A DNA stretch of 64,000 nt from JAVXCQ01 sp036659415. Lineage in GTDB: Bacteria > Bacillota > Negativicutes > Acidaminococcales > Acidaminococcaceae. Of the stretch, positions 1 to 7,630 are shown piece by piece. Made by a program: the position numbers and the translations under genes. Below the pieces are notes generated by a model. It did no database searches. It was not told the DNA's origin and worked only from the letters and a program-made list of their open reading frames with translations. The stretch covers positions 1-64,000 of the forward strand of contig JAVXCQ010000007.1 of assembly GCA_036659415.1 (NCBI GenBank), given 5' to 3'. How positions within the stretch are numbered: position 1 is the stretch's first letter; every line of letters starts with the position of its first letter.

Positions 1-252
1 TAGCGCGTGCCGCGCAGCGGTTCGAGCGTAATAAAATGGAGTGAGAACGCCATAAGTAAGCTGCCGGTTACACCAAAACCTGCTACTATCTATCCGAACA
101 GGCCTTGGCCTGGGGAAGCGAATCGCCGATTAGGTTACGACTGAATTGCTAAAATAATAGTGGGAAAAAAACAAGTTGCTATTTTAAAGTTTGCAGACTG
201 TTTGCAGAACCTGTAGAATGTATATAGTATGATGTTAATGGAGGTGTTAGCG
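1..252. other. Unassigned 5' flank upstream of the hydrogenase gene
   Basis: No gene is assigned here. One plus-strand frame is open from the window edge and stops with TGA at 42-44. It could be the last 13 codons of an upstream gene cut by the window, but it is too short to identify. The stretch from about 45 to 130 is relatively GC-rich and unlike the AT-rich stretch after it. It resembles no RNA family that I could recognise. A short direct repeat (TTTGCAGA-like) lies at about 190-208. Confidence 0.3.
202..230 (+). promoter_or_regulatory. Possible weak sigma-A promoter of the hydrogenase gene
   Basis: TTGCAG at 202-207 and TAGTAT at 225-230 are separated by 17 bases. Both hexamers match the sigma-A consensus only partly. 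The placement 23 bases before the start codon would leave a very short leader, so this is tentative. Confidence 0.25.
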
Positions 253-1740
253 ATGGAATTAACGGAGGTAACAAAACTACGCCGAGAAGTCTTAACCCGT
301 TTATCCAAGTATACTTTTGAAGGGACGCTACTAGACAAGGTTTATGATATTTTATACGAAGTGGTAACGGAAGATACTCCCCGGTATCGTTGCTGTGTTC
401 ATAAGGAACGTGCTGTTTTAAAAAATCGTATTTGCATGGCTTTGGGTCTTAAAACAGGTATTAATATTATTGAAGCGTCCAAAATAGCGTTGGTAGAGCC
501 GGTAGATCGGTCATTACCAATTATTGATGTATTATCAGAAGCCTGTACCCAATGTCCTATTGAAAAATATTTGGTAACAGATGCTTGTCGCCATTGTATA
601 GCTCATAAATGTATGAATTCTTGTCCTAAAAAGGCGATATCAATTCATCTTAATCGGGCGTATATTAATAAAAATGAATGTATTGAATGTGGTAAATGCA
701 AGAGTGTTTGTCCCTTTGGTGCTATTATCGAAATTAGTAGGCCATGTGAGCGAGCTTGTGCTCTTGATGCAATTCACCCCGGTGTCAATCATAAAGCGGA
801 ATTGGATAGAACAAAGTGTGTGGAGTGTGGTAGTTGTCGTTCAGCCTGTCCTTTTGGAGCTATTGATGAACGAAGCTCGATTGTGCAACTAATTCAGACG
901 ATTAAAAGCGGAAAACAGGTGGTGGCGATGTTAGCACCGTCGTTTATAGCACAATTTGGTGTTAAAGTGACGCCGGGACAGATTTTAGCAGGTTTATTAA
1001 AAATGGGTTTTGCGGAGGTAACGGAAGTAGCCGCTGGTGCTGACATGACAGTCATACATGAAGCAGAGGAGTTTTTAGCTAAAGTGCCGGCAGAACAAGC
1101 GTTTATGACTAATTCTTGCTGTCCGGCTTTTGTCGAGTTGATTCACAAACATTTACCGGAATTGGCGGATAAAATCTCTACTACTGTTTCACCGATGGTT
1201 GCGTGTGGGGAAATGGTGAAGGCTTTAAATCCAGAAGCGGTAACTGTATTTATTGGGCCGTGTATTGCTAAAAAAGTAGAGGGACGTCAATATCCAGAGG
1301 CGATTGATTTTGTGTTAACCTATGAAGAAATAGCTTGTATGTTGGCAGGCGCTAATATTGTCCTTAGCACAATGCCAGACAAGCCGTTTGTGTCGATTGC
1401 CTCTAAATTGGGTAATGGGTTCCCACTATTTCAAGGAGTGGGGAAGGCAGTGGCTGCCACGGTGGCGACGATGACCGGTAGACAGGTTAAGGCTACTTAT
1501 TGTGCTGGGTTAGTCGAGTGTCGTGAGGCTTTGCAAAAATTGAACCAAGGTGAGCTGGACGCTGATTATTTTGAGGGAATGTCTTGCCTTAGGGGTTGTA
1601 TTGATGGACCGGGTGCGCTGGTTGATGCCGGAATAAGCAGGGTATTTATGACTAAATTTTTGTCTGCGGTATCCCAAGAAAATGCTACTAATAACGAACT
1701 TGCTCAAGCGGCCTTGAGCAAGGTTAAGATGGAACGCTAA
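253..1740 (+). CDS. Monomeric [FeFe] hydrogenase, group B type
   Basis: A 495-residue cytoplasmic iron-sulfur hydrogenase, expected to produce or oxidise H2 with ferredoxin. The N-terminal half carries several cysteine clusters, including two ferredoxin-like CxxCxxCxxxCP sets at about residues 140-155 and 188-206. The C-terminal H-cluster domain has all three cysteine signatures: NSCCP at about 287-291, GPCIAKKVE around C337, and SCLRGC at C445/C449. These replace the TSCCP, MPCxxKxxE and ECxxACPGGC forms of the classical enzymes. This pattern fits the group B (B1/B3) [FeFe] hydrogenases. The ATG at 253 is preferred over in-frame ATGs from 229 because GGAGGT lies 7 bases before it. No maturation genes (hydEFG) are visible nearby. 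The family is confident; catalytic direction is not known. Confidence 0.85.
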   Translation: MELTEVTKLRREVLTRLSKYTFEGTLLDKVYDILYEVVTEDTPRYRCCVHKERAVLKNRICMALGLKTGINIIEASKIALVEPVDRSLPIIDVLSEACTQCPIEKYLVTDACRHCIAHKCMNSCPKKAISIHLNRAYINKNECIECGKCKSVCPFGAIIEISRPCERACALDAIHPGVNHKAELDRTKCVECGSCRSACPFGAIDERSSIVQLIQTIKSGKQVVAMLAPSFIAQFGVKVTPGQILAGLLKMGFAEVTEVAAGADMTVIHEAEEFLAKVPAEQAFMTNSCCPAFVELIHKHLPELADKISTTVSPMVACGEMVKALNPEAVTVFIGPCIAKKVEGRQYPEAIDFVLTYEEIACMLAGANIVLSTMPDKPFVSIASKLGNGFPLFQGVGKAVAATVATMTGRQVKATYCAGLVECREALQKLNQGELDADYFEGMSCLRGCIDGPGALVDAGISRVFMTKFLSAVSQENATNNELAQAALSKVKMER

Positions 1741-1743
1741 GGT

Positions 1744-1772
1744 TTGCGATTTTTTTTGCAATGTGCTATCAT
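1744..1772 (+). promoter_or_regulatory. Sigma-A promoter of yebC-ruv operon
   Basis: TTGCGA (1744-1749) and TATCAT (1767-1772) are exactly 17 bases apart, and TG at 1764-1765 gives an extended -10 element. It lies in the gap between the hydrogenase stop and yebC, so the yebC group can be transcribed separately. Confidence 0.6.
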
Positions 1773-1804
1773 TAAAGGTAGTTTATTATTTAGGGGGAGT
1801 ATAG

Positions 1805-2542
1805 ATGTCAGGACATTCCAAGTGGGCAAATATTAAGTTTAAAAAAGGGAAAACCGATGCATTACGTGGTAAAGTTACCACGAAAATTGGTCGTGAAATA
1901 ACTATTGCTGTAAAAATGGGCGGAGCAGATCCCACCGGTAATATGAAACTTAAATTGGCATTGTCTAAAGCCAAGGCTAATAACGTGCCAAAAGAAAATA
2001 TTCAACGTGCTATTGCTAAGGGCGCTGGTGCTACTGATGATTCTAAGTATGAAGAGATTACTTACGAAGGCTATGGACCAGCAGGTGTTGCGGTCATGGT
2101 GACTACTTTGACGGATAATCGTAACCGTACGGCTGCTGATGTACGTCATTTATTTTCTAAATATGGCGGTAATTTAGGCGAAACAGGTTGTGTAAACTGG
2201 ATGTTTAAACGCAAGGGCGTTTTTGCGGTATCAACAGAGGCTGGATATAGCGAAGATGATTTGATGTTACTTATTTTGGATGCGGGGGCTGAGGATTTAA
2301 AGGCAGAAGATGGCGCTTTTGAAATAACCAGCGAACCAGAAGATTATGATGCGGTTGAACAAGTTTTAGCTGATAATAAGATTGAAGTTATGATGTCAGA
2401 AATTTCTATGATTCCGGATACGATGGTCAAACTAGAAGGCGACGATGCTGTGAAGATGCAAAAAATGCTAGATGCCTTGGATGAACTAGATGATGTGCAG
2501 GATACTTATACTAATGCCGATTTACCGGAAGAAGAAGACTAG
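1805..2542 (+). CDS. yebC: YebC/PmpR family translation or transcription regulator
   Basis: A 245-residue protein of the YebC/TACO1 family. It opens with a close variant of the family signature (SGHSKWANIKFKKGK at residues 2-16) and has the usual three-domain length of about 240-250. Members have been described as DNA-binding regulators (PmpR) and, in mitochondria and some bacteria, as factors that help translate proline-rich stretches. Which role applies here cannot be read from the sequence. AGGGGG precedes the ATG. The position directly upstream of ruvC is common across bacteria. A hairpin terminator follows, so read-through or a further promoter must feed ruvC. Confidence 0.95.
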   Translation: MSGHSKWANIKFKKGKTDALRGKVTTKIGREITIAVKMGGADPTGNMKLKLALSKAKANNVPKENIQRAIAKGAGATDDSKYEEITYEGYGPAGVAVMVTTLTDNRNRTAADVRHLFSKYGGNLGETGCVNWMFKRKGVFAVSTEAGYSEDDLMLLILDAGAEDLKAEDGAFEITSEPEDYDAVEQVLADNKIEVMMSEISMIPDTMVKLEGDDAVKMQKMLDALDELDDVQDTYTNADLPEEED

Positions 2543-2544
2543 AT

Positions 2545-2573
2545 AAAAAAGCAGGCTGTTGCCTGCTTTTTTT
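2545..2573 (+). terminator. Rho-independent terminator after yebC
   Basis: A run of A then GCAGGC, loop TGTT, then GCCTGC followed by seven T. The hairpin lies between yebC and ruvC and ends 24 bases before the ruvC start. Confidence 0.8.
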
Positions 2574-2597
2574 ACAATTATGTTGGAGGAAAAAGCT

Positions 2598-3095
2598 ATG
2601 CTGGCAATTGGTATTGACCCAGGAACTGCAATTTGTGGTTATGGTATTGTAAAATTGGAAGGCAATCGCTTAATTCCTATTCATTACGGAGCGGTTTTTA
2701 CAGAAAAGGATACTGCTCCGGAATTACGTTTGAAAATTATTTATGAGGAACTGACAGCACTTCTAGAAGAATATAAGCCAGATCTGATGTCTGTGGAACA
2801 GTTGTTTTTTAATCGCAATGTCACTACGGCGATTGCAGTGGGACAAGCGCGCGGGGTTATTTTGTTAACTGCGGCTAATAAGGGGATTCCCATCGTGGAA
2901 TATACACCAATTCAGATTAAGCAGTCGGTTGTCGGCTATGGTGGAGCGAATAAGGAACAAGTGACGTTCATGGTGCAACGATTATTAAATATTAAAACTA
3001 AACCAAAACCTGACGATGTGGCCGATGCTTTGGCTGCGGCTATTTGCGGGCTACATTCAACTATTACGGGGACAAGACGGGAGTTGAGAAGATGA
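2598..3095 (+). CDS. ruvC: Holliday junction resolvase RuvC
   Basis: A 165-residue endonuclease that cleaves Holliday junctions in the RuvABC complex. The RNase H-like acidic residues are visible: D in IGIDPGT near the N-terminus, E in SVEQLFF and the D pair in KPDDVADALA near the C-terminus. Length matches the family. The ATG at 2598 has GGAGGA 7 bases upstream. An upstream in-frame TTG at 2559 falls inside the preceding terminator hairpin and is rejected. The last bases overlap the ruvA start in an ATGA arrangement, which indicates translational coupling. Confidence 0.97.
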   Translation: MLAIGIDPGTAICGYGIVKLEGNRLIPIHYGAVFTEKDTAPELRLKIIYEELTALLEEYKPDLMSVEQLFFNRNVTTAIAVGQARGVILLTAANKGIPIVEYTPIQIKQSVVGYGGANKEQVTFMVQRLLNIKTKPKPDDVADALAAAICGLHSTITGTRRELRR

Positions 3096-3694
3096 TCGGT
3101 TCGATTAAAGGTAATATTTCATTCTTAGCTACAGATTTTTGTCTGCTGGAAAATAATGGTATTGGCTATCGGGTGTTCATGCCGGCGATTAATTTGGCAC
3201 AGGTGAGTATGGGGCAAGAGGTAAAGGTATTTACTTACATGGCAGTGCGAGAAGATGCGATTGCGCTATATGGCTTTTTAACTTTGGATTATTATCAGTT
3301 ATTTTTACAATTAATCACGGTTAGTGGTGTGGGTCCTAAAGTGGCCTTGGGTATACTCTCTGTAGTGCGGCCAGAGGCTTTTTATTTGGCTATTCAAACC
3401 AGAGATTTAAAAGAACTGGTGAAGCTACCGGGCATCGGGAAAAAAACGGCGGAACGGTTACTTTTGGAGCTAAAAGATAAGGTGGGGAGCTTTGAACTGG
3501 AGGAGCTGAATTTGACGCAGGTAGCAACGGATAAGGCAACCTCTGAGGCAGGAGAAGCGGTAGAGGCACTTTGTGCGCTGGGCTATACTAACTCTGAAAT
3601 TATTCCTGTTTTGAAAGCTATTCCTAATTGCAGCGAACTGACGACGGAAACGATTATTAGACAAGCTCTGAAAGCCATGGCCGGGAGGAAATAA
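3092..3694 (+). CDS. ruvA: Holliday junction branch migration protein RuvA
   Basis: A 200-residue DNA-binding subunit that tetramerises on Holliday junctions and loads the RuvB motor. The N-terminal OB fold starts MIGSIKGNI. Two helix-hairpin-helix motifs follow (SGVGPKVALGILS and LPGIGKKTAERLLLELKDK, about residues 72-130). A C-terminal RuvB-binding helical domain closes the protein. The start overlaps the ruvC stop by four bases, and its stop overlaps the ruvB start by one base, so the three genes are tightly coupled. Confidence 0.97.
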   Translation: MIGSIKGNISFLATDFCLLENNGIGYRVFMPAINLAQVSMGQEVKVFTYMAVREDAIALYGFLTLDYYQLFLQLITVSGVGPKVALGILSVVRPEAFYLAIQTRDLKELVKLPGIGKKTAERLLLELKDKVGSFELEELNLTQVATDKATSEAGEAVEALCALGYTNSEIIPVLKAIPNCSELTTETIIRQALKAMAGRK

Positions 3695-4701
3695 TGGAAC
3701 AAGAAGACAGAATCATTAACGGACGAGAACAGGAAACAGATGGCTGGCAATATAGCCTAAGACCGCGCATTTTGGCTGAGTATATTGGTCAAGAACAGGT
3801 TAAACAAAATATGTCGGTGTTTATTAAAGCTGCTGCCGAACGCAAGGAAGCACTGGATCATGTGCTTCTTTTTGGGCCGCCTGGGCTTGGCAAAACGACC
3901 TTGGCTAACATTATAGCTAATGAGCTTAACGTTAATATTCGCATTACTTCCGGGCCGGCTATTGAAAGACAGGGGGATTTAGCCGCTATTCTCACTAATT
4001 TAGGTGATAATGATGTTTTATTTATTGATGAAATTCACAGACTTTCCAAAACCGTAGAAGAAATTCTCTATTCGGCGATGGAAGACTTTGCACTCGATAT
4101 TATTATCGGCAAAGGCCCTAGCGCACGTTCGGTGCGTTTGGACTTGCCACAGTTTACACTCATTGGAGCGACAACCAGAGCGGGAGCTATTGCAGCACCT
4201 TTACGGGATCGTTTTGGTGTGCTGTGCCGCTTAGAATTTTATAAACCGGCAGAACTACAGCTGATTATTACGCGTGCGGCTGAAATCCTAGGGGTGATAA
4301 TTGACGCCACTGGAGCCCATGAGTTAGCTTTACGAGCACGGGGAACACCGCGGGTAGCAAATCGTCTTTTGAAAAGAGTGCGAGATTTTGCCCAGGTATC
4401 TGGAGAGACCATTATTACCGGTAAGGTTGCCGGTGTGGCTCTAGCCAGGTTAGAGGTAGATGCGTTAGGTTTGGATCGTAATGATAAGCGTATTTTAGAA
4501 ACGATTGTAAAAACTTTTGGCGGAGGGCCAGTAGGCGTGGAAACGCTGGCTGCCGCTGTTAGTGAAGAAACAGAAACCATCGAAGACGTTTATGAGCCTT
4601 ATTTAATGCAGTTGGGGCTCTTACAACGAACCCCGCGTGGCAGAATGGCTACGCCAGAGACTTATCGGTATCTAGGGGTGCCGATACCAACAAAAGGGTG
4701 A
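3694..4701 (+). CDS. ruvB: Holliday junction branch migration ATPase RuvB
   Basis: A 335-residue AAA+ motor that pumps DNA through the RuvA-bound junction. Walker A is FGPPGLGKTT at about residues 61-70 and Walker B is LFIDEIHRL. Sensor 1 is GATTRAG, followed by LRDRFG. A C-terminal winged helix domain carries GGGPVGVETLA. Length is typical. The ATG shares its A with the ruvA stop codon; GGGAGGAA inside the end of ruvA serves as ribosome site. Confidence 0.98.
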   Translation: MEQEDRIINGREQETDGWQYSLRPRILAEYIGQEQVKQNMSVFIKAAAERKEALDHVLLFGPPGLGKTTLANIIANELNVNIRITSGPAIERQGDLAAILTNLGDNDVLFIDEIHRLSKTVEEILYSAMEDFALDIIIGKGPSARSVRLDLPQFTLIGATTRAGAIAAPLRDRFGVLCRLEFYKPAELQLIITRAAEILGVIIDATGAHELALRARGTPRVANRLLKRVRDFAQVSGETIITGKVAGVALARLEVDALGLDRNDKRILETIVKTFGGGPVGVETLAAAVSEETETIEDVYEPYLMQLGLLQRTPRGRMATPETYRYLGVPIPTKG

Positions 4702-4705
4702 TGTC

Positions 4706-5254
4706 ATGAACATATTATTACATACGTGTTGCGGACCGTGTTCCATCTTTCCTACGAAAAGTTTAACCGAGGCGGGGCAACAATTCACAATTTATTATTT
4801 TAATCCTAATATCCATCCCTATAAAGAGTTTAAAAGACGTTTGAATACTTTGCGAACTTATGCGGAACAAAAAAAATATAAAATGATTGTGGATAAGACT
4901 TATCCTCTGGAGGAGTGCTTGCGAGGGATGCTAGACGAGCCTAGTGTACGTTGTGAGTACTGTTATCGAAGTCGTTTGGAAATGACGGCGGCTTTTGCCA
5001 AGGAGCACGGTTATGATGCTTTTTCAACCACCCTTTTGGTTAGTCCTTATCAAAAGCATGATTTAATTAAACAAGTAGCTAATGAAGCGGCAACTAAGTT
5101 TGCCATTCCTTTTTATTATGAAGATTTTCGTATCGGCTATCAAGAAGGGGTAGATATTAGCTTAGCCTTGGAAATGTATAGACAACCTTATTGTGGCTGT
5201 ATTTTTAGCGAACGTGACCGTTATGAAAAAAGACCGAAAATGGTAAGTAAGTAA
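4706..5254 (+). CDS. queH: Epoxyqueuosine reductase QueH
   Basis: A 182-residue DUF208 protein that reduces epoxyqueuosine to queuosine on tRNA, the last step of the pathway. It is the non-orthologous replacement of cobalamin-dependent QueG. Conserved cysteine pairs are present: HTCCGPCS at residues 6-13, CEYCYRSR in the middle and YCGCIF near the C-terminus, expected to hold an Fe-S cluster and a catalytic disulfide. It is only 4 bases after ruvB. queA and tgt lie downstream, so three queuosine steps are grouped here, interrupted by a SpoIID-like gene. Confidence 0.93.
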   Translation: MNILLHTCCGPCSIFPTKSLTEAGQQFTIYYFNPNIHPYKEFKRRLNTLRTYAEQKKYKMIVDKTYPLEECLRGMLDEPSVRCEYCYRSRLEMTAAFAKEHGYDAFSTTLLVSPYQKHDLIKQVANEAATKFAIPFYYEDFRIGYQEGVDISLALEMYRQPYCGCIFSERDRYEKRPKMVSK

Positions 5255-5267
5255 GGGAGGAACTCCC

Positions 5268-6587
5268 ATGCTCAAGCTAGTGATAAGTTTGCTTATAGGT
5301 TTAACTTTGCAGTGGGGTAATGCCAGTGCGGCAGAGCCTTTAGGACCTGACATTGTGGTGGGACTGGTCGTGGGGCAATTTTCTGTGGAACTCAATGCTT
5401 CAGCCCCCTATGAGGTGCTGGAGGTAGCTACGGGTAACAGACTCGTTTTACCAGCAGGCAAAACTTTTATTAGTGTTAAAAATAAAACTTTACAGGTTGC
5501 CGGCAAAGCAGCTATCGGCGATACAATCAGAATTATTTCTCCACAAGGTGAAGAGACGGTAGCAGTTAATCGCAAGCATTATCGAGGCCAGTTGGCAGTG
5601 GTTTTGAGTAGCGATTGCAAGAAACTCTCTGTGCATAACAGCCTGCCGCTAGAAGAATATTTAGCAGGTGTGGTGGCCAAGGATATAAGGCCACTGTGGC
5701 CTGAAGCAGCGATCAAAGCGCAAATTATTGCGGCTAGATCCCTAGCCTTATCCAAACTAGGCCATGCTAAAAATGCTGAATTTGACGTGCGGGCTAACGA
5801 GCCTGAACTAGTTTATGGTGGAATCACCGCTGAGAACAGTAAGATTAATAAAATACTGGCGACTACCTGTGGGTTAGCGCTTACTTATCAGGGTAGGCCA
5901 CTTGTAGCGTTCACTCATAGTAGTAGCGGCGGTTATACGGAAAATAGTGAAAATGTAGTGGGGCTGTATTGGCCATATTTGCGCGGTGTTCCTGATTATG
6001 ACCAAGAAGCACCGGAATATAGTTGGGAAAAGGTCTTAACAGCACTACAGTTAGAAAAAACTTTAACGCAGGCAGGCTATTTAATTGGCAAGTTAGAAAG
6101 CATTGGGTTGTCACCACTGAAGGCGGCGCCACTTGCGACAACAGACCGAGGGATCTCTGGCCGTGTTAAACGGATAGAATTTAATGGTTCGCAAGGTAAG
6201 GTCGTGCTGGAGGGGATTAAATTCCAGCAACTATTACAGTTAAAAAGCACTTTGTTTGATGTGGAGATTACCACGCCGGTACCGAATTTTATTGAGGTGC
6301 CTATTATTGACCGCTATGGTAATGAAATTGGGAAGAAAAAAATTCCCGTTCAAGCCCCTAAAAAAGAGCAACCGAAATTTTTAGAGGGGTTTAGTGATTT
6401 GCGACTTGTTAGCGGAAGTGCAGGGGAAAAACTGATTTTTAAAGGTTATGGCGAAGGACATGGTTTAGGCCTGAGTTACTGGGGGGCCAGAGCAATGGCA
6501 CTACAAGCTCCTGCAAGTAGCAGTGATTATTATGAAACTATACTTTTGCATTATTATGCAGGGGCGCAAGTAGAAAAAATTTATTAA
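5268..6587 (+). CDS. SpoIID/LytB domain protein (lytic transglycosylase family)
   Basis: A 439-residue exported protein with an N-terminal signal peptide (hydrophobic residues 3-15, then ASAAE). The SpoIID domain is recognisable from LPLEEYLAGVV to HSSSGGYTENSENVV, with GEGHGLGLSYWGA near the C-terminus. SpoIID cleaves peptidoglycan glycan strands during engulfment in spore formers. In non-sporulating relatives, LytB-type members modify peptidoglycan. The segment that normally reads GVVAxEMP is GVVAKDIRP here, so the usual glutamate is aspartate. It sits between queH and queA, an order that suggests co-transcription rather than shared function. Confidence 0.85.
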   Translation: MLKLVISLLIGLTLQWGNASAAEPLGPDIVVGLVVGQFSVELNASAPYEVLEVATGNRLVLPAGKTFISVKNKTLQVAGKAAIGDTIRIISPQGEETVAVNRKHYRGQLAVVLSSDCKKLSVHNSLPLEEYLAGVVAKDIRPLWPEAAIKAQIIAARSLALSKLGHAKNAEFDVRANEPELVYGGITAENSKINKILATTCGLALTYQGRPLVAFTHSSSGGYTENSENVVGLYWPYLRGVPDYDQEAPEYSWEKVLTALQLEKTLTQAGYLIGKLESIGLSPLKAAPLATTDRGISGRVKRIEFNGSQGKVVLEGIKFQQLLQLKSTLFDVEITTPVPNFIEVPIIDRYGNEIGKKKIPVQAPKKEQPKFLEGFSDLRLVSGSAGEKLIFKGYGEGHGLGLSYWGARAMALQAPASSSDYYETILLHYYAGAQVEKIY

Positions 6588-6599
6588 GGCGGGATGCAG

Positions 6600-7616
6600 A
6601 TGCAAGTAACTGATTTTAGTTATGATTTGCCCCAGGAACTAATAGCGCAACACCCAATGGAACCACGAGACCATTCGCGCTTGATGCTGGTGGATAAAGT
6701 GACAGGTGCGGTAGCACACAAACATTTTTATGATTTGTGTGCCTGTCTACGACCGGACGATTTGCTGGTTTTCAATGATACCCGGGTGATACCGGCACGC
6801 TTGCATGGGGTTAAGAATACTGGTGCTAGGGTTGAAGTCTTTTTATTAACGAGAATTAATGTCACTGATTGGGAAGTGCTGGTGAAACCGGGGCGTAAAA
6901 TGCGAATAGGAGCCCATATTACTTTCAGTGAAGATTTAGCTTGTGAAATTGTGGAAAACACTGATTTTGGTGGGCGAATTGCACGTTTCCATTTTGACGG
7001 AATTTTTGAAGAAATCTTGGATCGCTTGGGCGAAACCCCATTACCACCATACATTACAGCTCCCTTAGCAGATAAGGAGCGCTACCAAACGGTGTATTCC
7101 AAAGAACGAGGTTCAGCGGCCGCACCAACAGCTGGACTTCATTTCACCAAAGAGTTGATGACTAAAATCAAAGCTCTGGGTGCAGAAGAAGTATTTGTGA
7201 CTTTACATGTGGGGCTAGGTACTTTTAGACCGGTAAGTGTTGAGAAAATTGAAACCCATGTTATGCACCGAGAATTTTATTCTGTTAGCGCAGAAGCTGC
7301 TGCCAGCATTAACGCAGCTAAAGTAGCGGGCCGTCGTATCATTGCTGTTGGCACCACCGCTGTCAGAACTTTAGAGTCGGCGGGGGCAACGGGAGTGATG
7401 CAAGCTGGTGGTAATTGGACACAAATTTTTATTTATCCGGGCTATAAATTTCGCTTTGTGGATGCGTTAGTGACTAATTTTCATTTGCCACAAAGCACTT
7501 TATTAATGCTGGTTTCAACTTTATCTACTAGAGAAAATATGTTGCGAGCTTATCAACTTGCCGTCAAAGAAAAGTACCGTTTTTTTAGCTTTGGCGATGC
7601 GATGTTTATTTATTAA
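6600..7616 (+). CDS. queA: S-adenosylmethionine:tRNA ribosyltransferase-isomerase QueA
   Basis: A 338-residue enzyme that moves the ribosyl part of SAM onto 7-aminomethyl-7-deazaguanine in tRNA to make epoxyqueuosine. Family motifs include FNDTRVIPARL near the N-terminus, GSAAAPTAGLHFT in the middle and HVGLGTFRPV. AAGGCGGG ends 6 bases before the ATG at 6600, so this is preferred over the in-frame ATG at 6594, which would have no spacing. tgt, which inserts the precursor base, follows 14 bases later. Confidence 0.97.
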   Translation: MQVTDFSYDLPQELIAQHPMEPRDHSRLMLVDKVTGAVAHKHFYDLCACLRPDDLLVFNDTRVIPARLHGVKNTGARVEVFLLTRINVTDWEVLVKPGRKMRIGAHITFSEDLACEIVENTDFGGRIARFHFDGIFEEILDRLGETPLPPYITAPLADKERYQTVYSKERGSAAAPTAGLHFTKELMTKIKALGAEEVFVTLHVGLGTFRPVSVEKIETHVMHREFYSVSAEAAASINAAKVAGRRIIAVGTTAVRTLESAGATGVMQAGGNWTQIFIYPGYKFRFVDALVTNFHLPQSTLLMLVSTLSTRENMLRAYQLAVKEKYRFFSFGDAMFIY

Positions 7617-7630
7617 AGTGAGGGTGAAAG

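Noticed and set aside
15..30. GGTTCGAG near the window start, resembling a tRNA T-loop
   Set aside because: The flanking bases cannot form the 5-bp T-stem and no acceptor, D or anticodon arm is found around it.
2559..2597. Longer RuvC starting from TTG at 2559
   Set aside because: The extra codons fall in the yebC terminator hairpin, and the ATG at 2598 has a clear ribosome site at correct distance.
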